DNA from: a virus
Virus record (IMG/VR): IMGVR_UViG_3300000117_000142
Coordinates: 1 to 29,872 of that record
Reading direction: 5' to 3' (one strand)
Length of the DNA: 29,872 bases
Each line of letters opens with the position of its first letter. The stretch's first letter is position 1. The notes beneath the pieces were generated by a model, which was not told the DNA's origin, made no database searches, and was given only the letters and a program-made list of their open reading frames with translations. Both the position numbers and the translations under genes were made by a program. This document shows positions 24,992 to 29,872 of the stretch, one piece after another.

Positions 24992-25294
24992 TCACTCCCC
25001 CGTATTCTGTACAGGTATGCCCCGTTGTTTTAATAATTCGACTACTTCGCCTTGAGATACTTCAGTGGTAGGGGTTTTATCCCTACCCTGTCGAACCCTC
25101 TCCATCATGGCTTTGCCATCTTTCTTGGAGTTGCCCGATGCTTCCTTAACTTGGTCTTGCATCTCGTTAAGTACGGCAAGGTCGTATTCAAACTGGTACA
25201 TTCCTCCCTCCACACTATATTTCATCAACAAATCGCTTGGTACGGCTCCTTTGTAAGATGAACATAATGCGGGGGCTACCTTGCCTAGAAGTCC
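24992..25294 (-). CDS. Tail assembly chaperone T extension (made by -1 frameshift)
   Basis: About 100 codons in the -1 frame relative to the preceding chaperone gene, open from the slippery site to the stop at 24992. No stop lies between 25294 and the first ATG at 25225. Translation through the shift adds GLLGKVAPALCSSYKGAVPSDLL and then FEYDLAVLNEMQ, a sequence that resembles GT-type chaperone extensions. An independent start (TTG 25231 or ATG 25225) has no ribosome site, which favours expression only as a G-T fusion of about 213 residues. Such proteins bind the tape measure and recruit tube subunits during tail assembly and are absent from the virion. Confidence 0.75.
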   Translation of the reverse strand, partial: GLLGKVAPALCSSYKGAVPSDLLMKYSVEGGMYQFEYDLAVLNEMQDQVKEASGNSKKDGKAMMERVRQGRDKTPTTEVSQGEVVELLKQRGIPVQNTGE

Positions 25295-25632
25295 AAAGGG
25301 ATTGCACCTTCCGGTTCACCAATCCCTCTAACGAAATTAAATATCAATAATAGTTCATCTTTGTCTAGCATGTTAACATCCATGTCTTCCGGCAGACAAG
25401 CGGGTACCATCTTTGCCATTTGGCTAGAAATGTCTCCACCAGCATCTTCAAGAGCAACCATAAACTGCTCTTGCTGGTCTTCAGTCCATTGGTCTTGGTC
25501 TAAGCCAAAGTGCTTAAACTTACGGAATGTTTTGGCTAGTATGGTTTCAAACTTGAGTCGCTCCATACCGGAGGCTTGGCGTACCCAAATCTTCTTATTT
25601 CCTAAATCAAACTCTTTTTTTAGTATTGGCAT
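25285..25632 (-). CDS. Tail assembly chaperone G-like protein
   Basis: A 115-residue protein starting MPILKKEFDLGNKK at ATG 25632; a GTG three codons upstream (25641) is possible. It is acidic and helical in its second half (DQWTEDQQEQFMVALEDAG, DKDELLLIFNFVRG), as for lambda gpG-like chaperones. It lies between the tail tube and tape measure genes, where this pair is always found in long-tailed viruses. The slippery heptamer CCCTTTG lies four codons before the end of the frame. Most ribosomes should stop at TAG 25285-25287; a minority would continue in the -1 frame. Confidence 0.75.
   Translation of the reverse strand: MPILKKEFDLGNKKIWVRQASGMERLKFETILAKTFRKFKHFGLDQDQWTEDQQEQFMVALEDAGGDISSQMAKMVPACLPEDMDVNMLDKDELLLIFNFVRGIGEPEGAIPLDF
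25294..25300 (-). promoter_or_regulatory. Programmed -1 frameshift site CCCTTTG
   Basis: On the minus strand the zero-frame codons read atC CCT TTG, a correct X-XXY-YYZ heptamer. After slipping, the tRNAs re-pair with CCC and TTT. The -1 frame is then open for 100 codons through the T-like extension. I see no strong stem-loop or pseudoknot directly downstream. Confidence 0.72.
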
Positions 25633-25825
25633 TCTTTTCACTCTTCTTTGCTTTACTTTTCTTTACTGGCTCTTTCTTTGCCTTAGTTGTCTTTTTCTCA
25701 ACAACTACTTTTTCTTCAACAACCGGCTTCTCTTCTGCCGGTGTTTCATAGAGTTCCATGTCAACCTTCTTACGAAGGACTACGGACTTTACTTTGCCCA
25801 TTATTTTTCCTACTGCTTTTTTCAT
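25607..25825 (-). CDS. Small Lys/Glu/Val-rich protein
   Basis: A 72-residue protein starting MKKAVGKIMGKVKSVV. ATG 25825 is chosen because AAGGTGA lies at 25831-25837; the ATG at 25849 is inside the previous gene and lacks a ribosome site. After about 25 residues it becomes low complexity: alternating Lys, Glu, Val and Pro, then a strongly basic tail (KKSKAKKSEKNANTKKRV). It lies between tail tube and chaperone. It could bind nucleic acid or be a structural or assembly factor; no family is recognised. The basic tail overlaps the start of the chaperone gene by 26 bp. Confidence 0.6.
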   Translation of the reverse strand: MKKAVGKIMGKVKSVVLRKKVDMELYETPAEEKPVVEEKVVVEKKTTKAKKEPVKKSKAKKSEKNANTKKRV

Positions 25826-25830
25826 TTTAA

Positions 25831-25837
25831 TCACCTT
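25831..25837 (-). promoter_or_regulatory. Shine-Dalgarno AAGGTGA
   Basis: Minus-strand AAGGTGA followed by TTAAA and ATG 25825. It is one of the best examples of the late-gene ribosome site of this window, G(G/A)TGATT(A/T)AA then ATG, which matches the 3' end of 16S rRNA (AUCACCUCC). It decides the start of the Lys-rich gene. Confidence 0.7.
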
Positions 25838-26030
25838 ACTGGTCTTCAAACATTAAGATTGCTGTAACTTTATCATTATACTTATTGGGTATGTAAGACA
25901 CCCCAAATAAATAATCTCCACTCGCCATGTTATCCCTTATCCAAGTTTGGACAGTAGTATGGATTGTAGCCGCAGTACCGCTTAGGTACTGTGTGGTTAC
26001 TTTGGAAGGGTCTTGAACTGGGCCGCTCAT
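25836..26030 (-). CDS. Hypothetical small tail-region protein
   Basis: A 64-residue protein with a polar N terminus and a short alpha/beta pattern (TIHTTVQTWIRDNM, YLFGVSYIP, KVTAILMFED). It follows the tail tube stop by 5 nt and has GTGATTTAA before its ATG. I do not recognise it. Its position suggests a tail-assembly or minor tail role. Confidence 0.55.
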   Translation of the reverse strand: MSGPVQDPSKVTTQYLSGTAATIHTTVQTWIRDNMASGDYLFGVSYIPNKYNDKVTAILMFEDQ

Positions 26031-26035
26031 TTAAA

Positions 26036-27175
26036 TCACGCCACTGAATACTTCTTACCTGTCGCCAATCCTGTTGAATCGGTGGTGTGAGTTAGTACAG
26101 TTTCGCTCATTACATTGTCTGTTACATCAACAAGAGCCACGAAGTTTAGACTTAGGGTTTGGGTGTCACGACCACTAATGTTTGCGGTTGGTGCTTCCCA
26201 GCGTACTTTACGAATACCGAGAGCCAATGATTGTGTACCGTTTGTTAGGGATAGCATAATTGCTGGTTCTGCGGTATCACCATTAAATAATTTGCCACCG
26301 CTTGTTAGAAGCATGTCGTAGCCCGGAACGGTTACAGTGCCGCTCCCACCAAACGAAGAAGTTGTTGAAGCGTCTGAAAACTCAACTGTTCCTGTGATTT
26401 CACGCATCTGTGGTTCGGGTTGGCGAAGGTATGTCCTGTCACCAATTGAGCAAGCCGCATCAGTATCAAGGTTCATGTTAAACTCCATACTAATTGACTT
26501 AATCTTAGTTGAGGTGGACTCGTTAGTACCATCATCGGAGAAGGTAACTGTTCCGTCTGCGAAGTGGAATCCGTCTAGTGCGGCACCGCCGAATGTTGGA
26601 CTTGCTAAGGTTGTTACTCCCGATTCGCTCTTGCCTGTGAAATCAGCAGACATAGTGACATATTCACCGTGAGAACAGTTAAGGCTAAGTCGGTTAATAC
26701 ACATACCAGTGTATGTGTGTTCCTTTTCCTCACGGCCTACTTCAAGAGTGAATGAAGGTAGGACATTGTTTTTATGTTCTTTCCATGTGTGTACGAAGGA
26801 GGATATTGTATATCCGCCGCCGGTAGGTGGGGTAGTAGTAACTGCTAGAGCATCACCATAGATACCATAGAAACATAGACCCAAAAGGTCATCCGGTTGT
26901 GCTACAAAGTTAATTCCACCTTCGGAATACTCTTTGCCATTCACAGACTTAGCCGCACCGTAGCGACTTACATCTGCTCTTGTCATTAAGTCAAATCTGT
27001 ATTGTATGCTTTCGTCGTCTATTTCACCTATCATTTTTCCCGATGCTGTCATAACCGATGCAGTGCCGAATCCGGCAGATGCGGCGGCATCAGTTCCGTC
27101 ACCGGTTCTATTACCAGTAACAGTTTCTTGCTCGGGGGTCATGGCGAAATATCTGTATTCAAAATTAGAGGTCAT
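26036..27175 (-). CDS. Major tail tube protein
   Basis: A 379-residue beta-rich protein with the tail-tube pattern: an early VSRYGAAKSVNGKEYSEGG segment, then FTLEVGREEKEHTYTGMCIN and NCSHGEYVTMSADFTGKS, typical of the Phage_tube_2-like family that forms the tube of long-tailed viruses. The C-terminal half repeats a similar beta architecture (SMEFNMNLD, LRQPEPQMREITGTVEF, LSLNFVALVD). Its place between the terminator and the chaperones and tape measure is the expected one. AGGTGA precedes ATG 27175. At 379 residues it is longer than many tube proteins, consistent with an added surface-exposed domain. Confidence 0.85.
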   Translation of the reverse strand: MTSNFEYRYFAMTPEQETVTGNRTGDGTDAAASAGFGTASVMTASGKMIGEIDDESIQYRFDLMTRADVSRYGAAKSVNGKEYSEGGINFVAQPDDLLGLCFYGIYGDALAVTTTPPTGGGYTISSFVHTWKEHKNNVLPSFTLEVGREEKEHTYTGMCINRLSLNCSHGEYVTMSADFTGKSESGVTTLASPTFGGAALDGFHFADGTVTFSDDGTNESTSTKIKSISMEFNMNLDTDAACSIGDRTYLRQPEPQMREITGTVEFSDASTTSSFGGSGTVTVPGYDMLLTSGGKLFNGDTAEPAIMLSLTNGTQSLALGIRKVRWEAPTANISGRDTQTLSLNFVALVDVTDNVMSETVLTHTTDSTGLATGKKYSVA

Positions 27176-27224
27176 ATTACCTTCACCTGTATGTCGCTAC
27201 ATCCGGTTTGTTATTTGAAGGTTC

Positions 27225-28334
27225 TTACCGGTGCAGCATATTTAATTGGCGCATGTAAGTGATTTCCATTTTGTGAACACACACAACTTCGTCATCATCC
27301 ATCTTAGTATCGAATGTGATTGCATAATCGGTTAGGCTGTCAGTGGTGCCTTTTAGTCCGGTGTTGGTATAGATTTCATCGAAAGCATCTCCAGCAATCT
27401 CCATCCCTTGACGATAGGCGTTCTTATAATCTGTGCCTCTAGTAGTTATGAATAGGATAAGTGTGAAAAACTGTTTGATTCTAGTCCCACCAATTGTTTC
27501 AAAGTTAGGTGAATCTAATTTTTGTAGGATTACATGTATGCTTGGTGGAGGAATCCTTGAAATCTGCTGTGATGATATATCATAGCCGTATAGAATGGAT
27601 GAGTTATCTACAAGATTTTTGATAAAGAATCTTTTACTGTTCTGTAATAGATTAACTACTGATAAACCCATGCGGATAAGACTATCAGATACAAATGCGC
27701 TAGTGGATAATTCGTCGGGGTTAAAAGCACCCATGTTCGTAACATATACATTATTCCATAAAATTGTTCCATCGCCATTTCCCCATTGGATTGTTTTGCT
27801 TGAACCTGCGCTGCCTGTCACTTCAAGATAGTTGGTGCTGGCTAAATCATCTTCTATGATTTCACGCATATACAGTTTGGCTTTACCATCACTACTTAGA
27901 GTAAGTCTAAGCATAATTGGGACTGGTTCAAATGAGTCCGCTTGTGCTAAATCCAAATCTCTTGATGTAACGGTAGTGGCTCCTACTAACTTTATTGTCT
28001 GTAAGTTACCAGTAGCATGTACTTCTGCTTTGTGAGTACCGTTATCTAATTTCATAAGCACTGTTCCATCTGCCGGTGCCACTGAGTATTTGAAGCAAGT
28101 AATAATGGTGTATTCATCGGTACTAGGTGTTACTGACCACACCTGCCCACTACCTGCGCTAGCAATCTGCCAAGCCTCGCCAACTGCACTACCATCACTA
28201 CCAGTACCACTAAGGGTAAATGATTCATTATCTTGGCCGTAGTCTGTTAAACTGGAGGGGTCGCCTCCATTCATACGACTTGTCCAGTATTGATTAGTAC
28301 TGGCTATTGCCACGGCCACCACCCCAAGCGTCAT
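27225..28334 (-). CDS. Tail terminator-like protein with N-terminal lectin-like domain
   Basis: A 369-residue protein in two parts. Residues about 15-210 look like a concanavalin A/LamG-type beta-sandwich (SVTPSTDEYTIITCFKYS, VLMKLDNGTHKAEVHAT, PIMLRLTLSSDGKAKLYMRE). Residues about 215-369 resemble tail terminator/completion proteins (LIRMGLSVVNLL, PSIHVILQKLDSPNFE, FTLILFITTRG, the IAGDAFDEIYTNTGL helix and VCVHKMEITYMRQL). The gene sits between the gp10-like neck gene and the tube gene, the terminator position. The ATG at 28334 overlaps the upstream gene by 41 bp; GTG 28313 (after GGGGTGGTGG) or ATG 28274 are possible starts. Confidence 0.7.
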   Translation of the reverse strand: MTLGVVAVAIASTNQYWTSRMNGGDPSSLTDYGQDNESFTLSGTGSDGSAVGEAWQIASAGSGQVWSVTPSTDEYTIITCFKYSVAPADGTVLMKLDNGTHKAEVHATGNLQTIKLVGATTVTSRDLDLAQADSFEPVPIMLRLTLSSDGKAKLYMREIIEDDLASTNYLEVTGSAGSSKTIQWGNGDGTILWNNVYVTNMGAFNPDELSTSAFVSDSLIRMGLSVVNLLQNSKRFFIKNLVDNSSILYGYDISSQQISRIPPPSIHVILQKLDSPNFETIGGTRIKQFFTLILFITTRGTDYKNAYRQGMEIAGDAFDEIYTNTGLKGTTDSLTDYAITFDTKMDDDEVVCVHKMEITYMRQLNMLHR

Positions 28335-28863
28335 TAAATGCGTTCACTATCGCCACTTCTATTTGTGCAGCACTTCTATCTCTTGCTTTGCTTAACCAAT
28401 CAATAGATTTGAAACCGGGATGCACCATATTGTTACCAGTCTTGGCATTGATAAATCCATTACCAGTGCCAAATGTTGTACTGTTGTCAATAGTCTTGAA
28501 TGTAAATGGATAGTCAAACTTAGGTGAGCCGTACTCAAGCAATTGTGCTAATTTACCACCACGGGAACCTGTGACACCACCGGAGTCAATAGGGTCAGAA
28601 CCAAAGCGCACTTCTGCTTTTTGATTATGGTTTTCTCCTACCTCTACAATTAGTGAATCTGCTACTTTTTGAGCCATAGCCTGTTGTCTAACTGGACTAT
28701 CACTTTTAATTTGACTTTGTGTTGGGCCTACTTGACCTTTTAGTACTTGGAAAATAGCATTAGCCATAATGTCAGCCGAAGTCCTTTCCATCTCCTTGAT
28801 AGCCGCCCTTGTCTGACGGTCATCAATTTGAACTGAAAAGCCCATACCAAAATTATTTCCCAT
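28294..28863 (-). CDS. HK97 gp10-like neck / tail-completion protein
   Basis: A 189-residue protein with the gp10-family pattern. An N-terminal helix rich in Arg/Glu (TRAAIKEMERTSADIMANA) is followed by a beta section with SLIVEVGENH and AEVRFGSD. The signature segment LLEYGSPKFDYPF and HPGFKSIDWL, followed by a C-terminal helix, closes the domain. This protein joins the connector to the tail. A GAGGGGATTAA sequence precedes ATG 28863, 9 bp after the connector stop. Its size is slightly larger than the typical 120-160 residues. Confidence 0.85.
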   Translation of the reverse strand: MGNNFGMGFSVQIDDRQTRAAIKEMERTSADIMANAIFQVLKGQVGPTQSQIKSDSPVRQQAMAQKVADSLIVEVGENHNQKAEVRFGSDPIDSGGVTGSRGGKLAQLLEYGSPKFDYPFTFKTIDNSTTFGTGNGFINAKTGNNMVHPGFKSIDWLSKARDRSAAQIEVAIVNAFNDAWGGGRGNSQY

Positions 28864-28872
28864 TTAATCCCC

Positions 28873-29403
28873 TCAATCAACAGTACCTAAGTGGGCCAAG
28901 CGAGTTAGGCTACCATTACCCCTTGCTCGAAGGACATTAGAACGCACAGGGTCGGAACCTGCTGTGTGGAATGCTGATTCATCTTCAAGATAAATAGCCG
29001 CCGCTAGGTCAGCACATATCTCTCTAACTATTTCTGCAAACTCCCCTTCTTGTACGGGGGATGCGTTGTCATGACCAAAATCAATTCCGGTGCAGCCTGT
29101 TAGAGTAGCACCTCCTTTACCAGTCCACTTGAATGTATCACCATCTATGTTACCTGTACCAGCAGTTGAAAAACCACTATTGCTAACAAGCGTTATAGTA
29201 GTAGCACCTGCTACTACTGCGCCGCTAAGTGTGCTAGATGCAGTGTAGGAGGATGGAGCGTCACGCCCATAGTCTCTAAATGTTTGGTCAATGTCAACAC
29301 CTGCTCGGCGAATAGCACTCGCTATACGAGTAGCGGCTCTATCACGCTGACCGGAGTCTAACCCCAATCTTACCGAAACATCTGATGCTGTACAATATCC
29401 CAT
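28873..29403 (-). CDS. Head-tail connector protein (HK97 gp6/gp15-like)
   Basis: A 176-residue protein that opens MGYCTASDVSVRLGL and continues ASAIRRAGVDIDQTFRDYG, the helical N terminus of head-tail adaptors of the gp6/gp15 type. Residues about 52-110 form a beta-rich insertion (GAVVAGATTITLVSNSGF) like an added decoration or Ig-like loop. It ends with the usual helix EIVREICADLAAAIYLEDES. It would sit under the portal and bridge it to the neck. A TGATTTGAA precedes ATG 29403, which is one base after the previous gene. Confidence 0.8.
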   Translation of the reverse strand: MGYCTASDVSVRLGLDSGQRDRAATRIASAIRRAGVDIDQTFRDYGRDAPSSYTASSTLSGAVVAGATTITLVSNSGFSTAGTGNIDGDTFKWTGKGGATLTGCTGIDFGHDNASPVQEGEFAEIVREICADLAAAIYLEDESAFHTAGSDPVRSNVLRARGNGSLTRLAHLGTVD

Positions 29404-29404
29404 T

Positions 29405-29560
29405 TCAAATCAGCCCGCCAATATCAACGCCGAGAGAAGCAATCATAGCAAAGAAAGCGTATTTCAAATACTTAGCCATTATAGATAATTCAAAAACTGC
29501 TTGCTCGAGCAATTTTACCCTTTCATCAAGGGACTCAACTTTATCCTCAAGATTTGCCAC
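29405..29560 (-). CDS. Small coiled-coil membrane protein
   Basis: A 51-residue protein with GTG start at 29560, supported by AAGGAGTGA upstream. It begins with a heptad coiled coil (ANLEDKVESLDERVKLLEQAVFEL) and ends with a hydrophobic helix (YAFFAMIASLGVDIGGLI). The layout, coiled coil plus a single membrane segment, is like small phage lysis or host-membrane proteins, but could also be a tail-associated protein. It lies 5 nt after the gene at 29566-29748, which also has a membrane segment. Confidence 0.65.
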   Translation of the reverse strand: MANLEDKVESLDERVKLLEQAVFELSIMAKYLKYAFFAMIASLGVDIGGLI

Positions 29561-29565
29561 GAAAA

Positions 29566-29748
29566 TCACTCCTTGTTTTTCTCTTCGGTGACTTCCTCAA
29601 CAACTTCCTTAATGTCGTCAACTATTCCACCCAATTCACTTAGGCTAATTTTACCATCATCGAGGTAATACTTCTTGTATATTTGGTATAAGCCAGTAAC
29701 GACTATACCTGCCAATCCTACATATAATGCCAATGTTGTTATATCCAT
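29566..29748 (-). CDS. Small membrane protein with charged C-terminal tail
   Basis: A 60-residue protein starting MDITTLALYVGLAGIVVTG, with one transmembrane helix (residues 5-22) and then basic YKKYY, an acidic DDGKISLSEL section and a Glu/Lys-rich end. ATG 29748 has GAGATGATTAAG before it, which makes it preferable to ATG 29757, which overlaps the previous stop. In tailed viruses such proteins often lie near the head-tail genes and can be holin-like; that is inference. The acidic loop is not a complete EF-hand. Confidence 0.65.
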   Translation of the reverse strand: MDITTLALYVGLAGIVVTGLYQIYKKYYLDDGKISLSELGGIVDDIKEVVEEVTEEKNKE

Positions 29749-29749
29749 C

Positions 29750-29872
29750 TTAATCATCTCTATATTCTATTTGTTTTACTGCCGAGGTCGGTATAAAAGT
29801 AAAGGGCTTGCTCTCGCCGACCCTATATACAGCGTAGCCGTGGTCTGTCTTTTCAATGTTCACATTTGTATA
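29750..29872 (-). CDS. Unknown protein, C-terminal end only (partial)
   Basis: On the minus strand the frame is open from the window edge (29872) to TAA at 29750-29752, giving the last 40 residues of a protein, ending FTFIPTSAVKQIEYRDD. This looks like a beta-strand-rich tail of a small protein with an SH3- or Sm-like feel (YRVGESKPFTFIPTSAVKQIEY), but too little is visible for a family call. It is the upstream neighbour in the late operon, one base before the next start. Confidence 0.6.
   Translation of the reverse strand, partial: YTNVNIEKTDHGYAVYRVGESKPFTFIPTSAVKQIEYRDD

Noticed and set aside
25361-25867. Plus-strand open frame of 168 codons
   Set aside because: It is antisense to the chaperone and Lys-rich genes; the C-terminal Phe/Leu/Cys-rich composition reflects the complement of Lys codons.
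29821-29829. TATATAGGG on the minus strand near the right edge
   Set aside because: It lies inside an open coding frame (AVYRVG), has no ATG at the expected distance and no GGCG block directly after TATA.
1-29872. tRNA, rRNA, CRISPR arrays, integrase and transposons
   Set aside because: I saw no cloverleaf-like sequence, regular repeat array, tyrosine or serine recombinase or transposase in any frame.

Overview
This window looks like part of the genome of a tailed double-stranded DNA virus (Caudoviricetes) that infects an archaeon. The replication genes are of archaeal/T4 type: family B polymerase, AAA+ clamp loader, sliding clamp, archaeal-type primase, Cas4-like nuclease and XPF-type nuclease. 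Six plus-strand transcription units start with a TATA box placed 26-29 nt before the ATG, as expected for leaderless archaeal transcripts. The virion genes follow the order of long-tailed HK97-like viruses. The gene set and the marine style suggest a relative of the magroviruses, described for uncultured Marine Group II (Poseidoniales) Euryarchaeota. That host assignment is inference from gene content and not a database result. Both ends of the window cut through genes, so this is an internal piece of a larger genome.

Left part, plus strand, 1-3178: a tight operon of small genes, mostly joined by ATGA-type overlaps. It holds two related winged-helix proteins, a zinc-finger protein resembling some small-terminase-like proteins, a small zinc finger, an unknown, a candidate T4 gp62-like clamp-loader subunit, a gamma-glutamylcyclotransferase-like protein, a small membrane protein and a third winged-helix protein with a zinc ribbon.

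Middle part, plus strand, 3179-14209: the replication and recombination module, in five to six promoter-led units. They are the AAA+ clamp loader; then a single-strand-binding candidate, a RecA-fold ATPase, a small coiled coil, a sliding clamp and two small DNA-binding proteins; then DNA polymerase B; an unknown; then a zinc-ribbon protein, a Lys-tailed protein and a Cas4/RecB-like nuclease; then a zinc ribbon, a primase with a fused PriL-like Fe-S end and an XPF-type nuclease. All six promoters share the extended element TATATA(C/G)TGGCGRG.

Right part, minus strand, 29872 down to 14197: the late virion operon. It holds an unknown partial gene, two small membrane proteins, a head-tail connector, an HK97 gp10-like neck protein, a tail terminator fused to a lectin-like domain, the tail tube, two small proteins, the tail assembly chaperone pair with a CCCTTTG -1 frameshift site, the 1298-residue tape measure and a roughly 2290-residue tail hub/fibre protein. 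These genes have no visible TATA box in the window. Their starts are set by strong Shine-Dalgarno sequences of the form GG(A/T)G..TGAT. The two modules converge and overlap by 13 bp at 14197-14209. No tRNA, rRNA, CRISPR array, insertion sequence or integrase was seen. Outside the genes listed, the longest non-coding stretch is about 110 bases (10152-10261).
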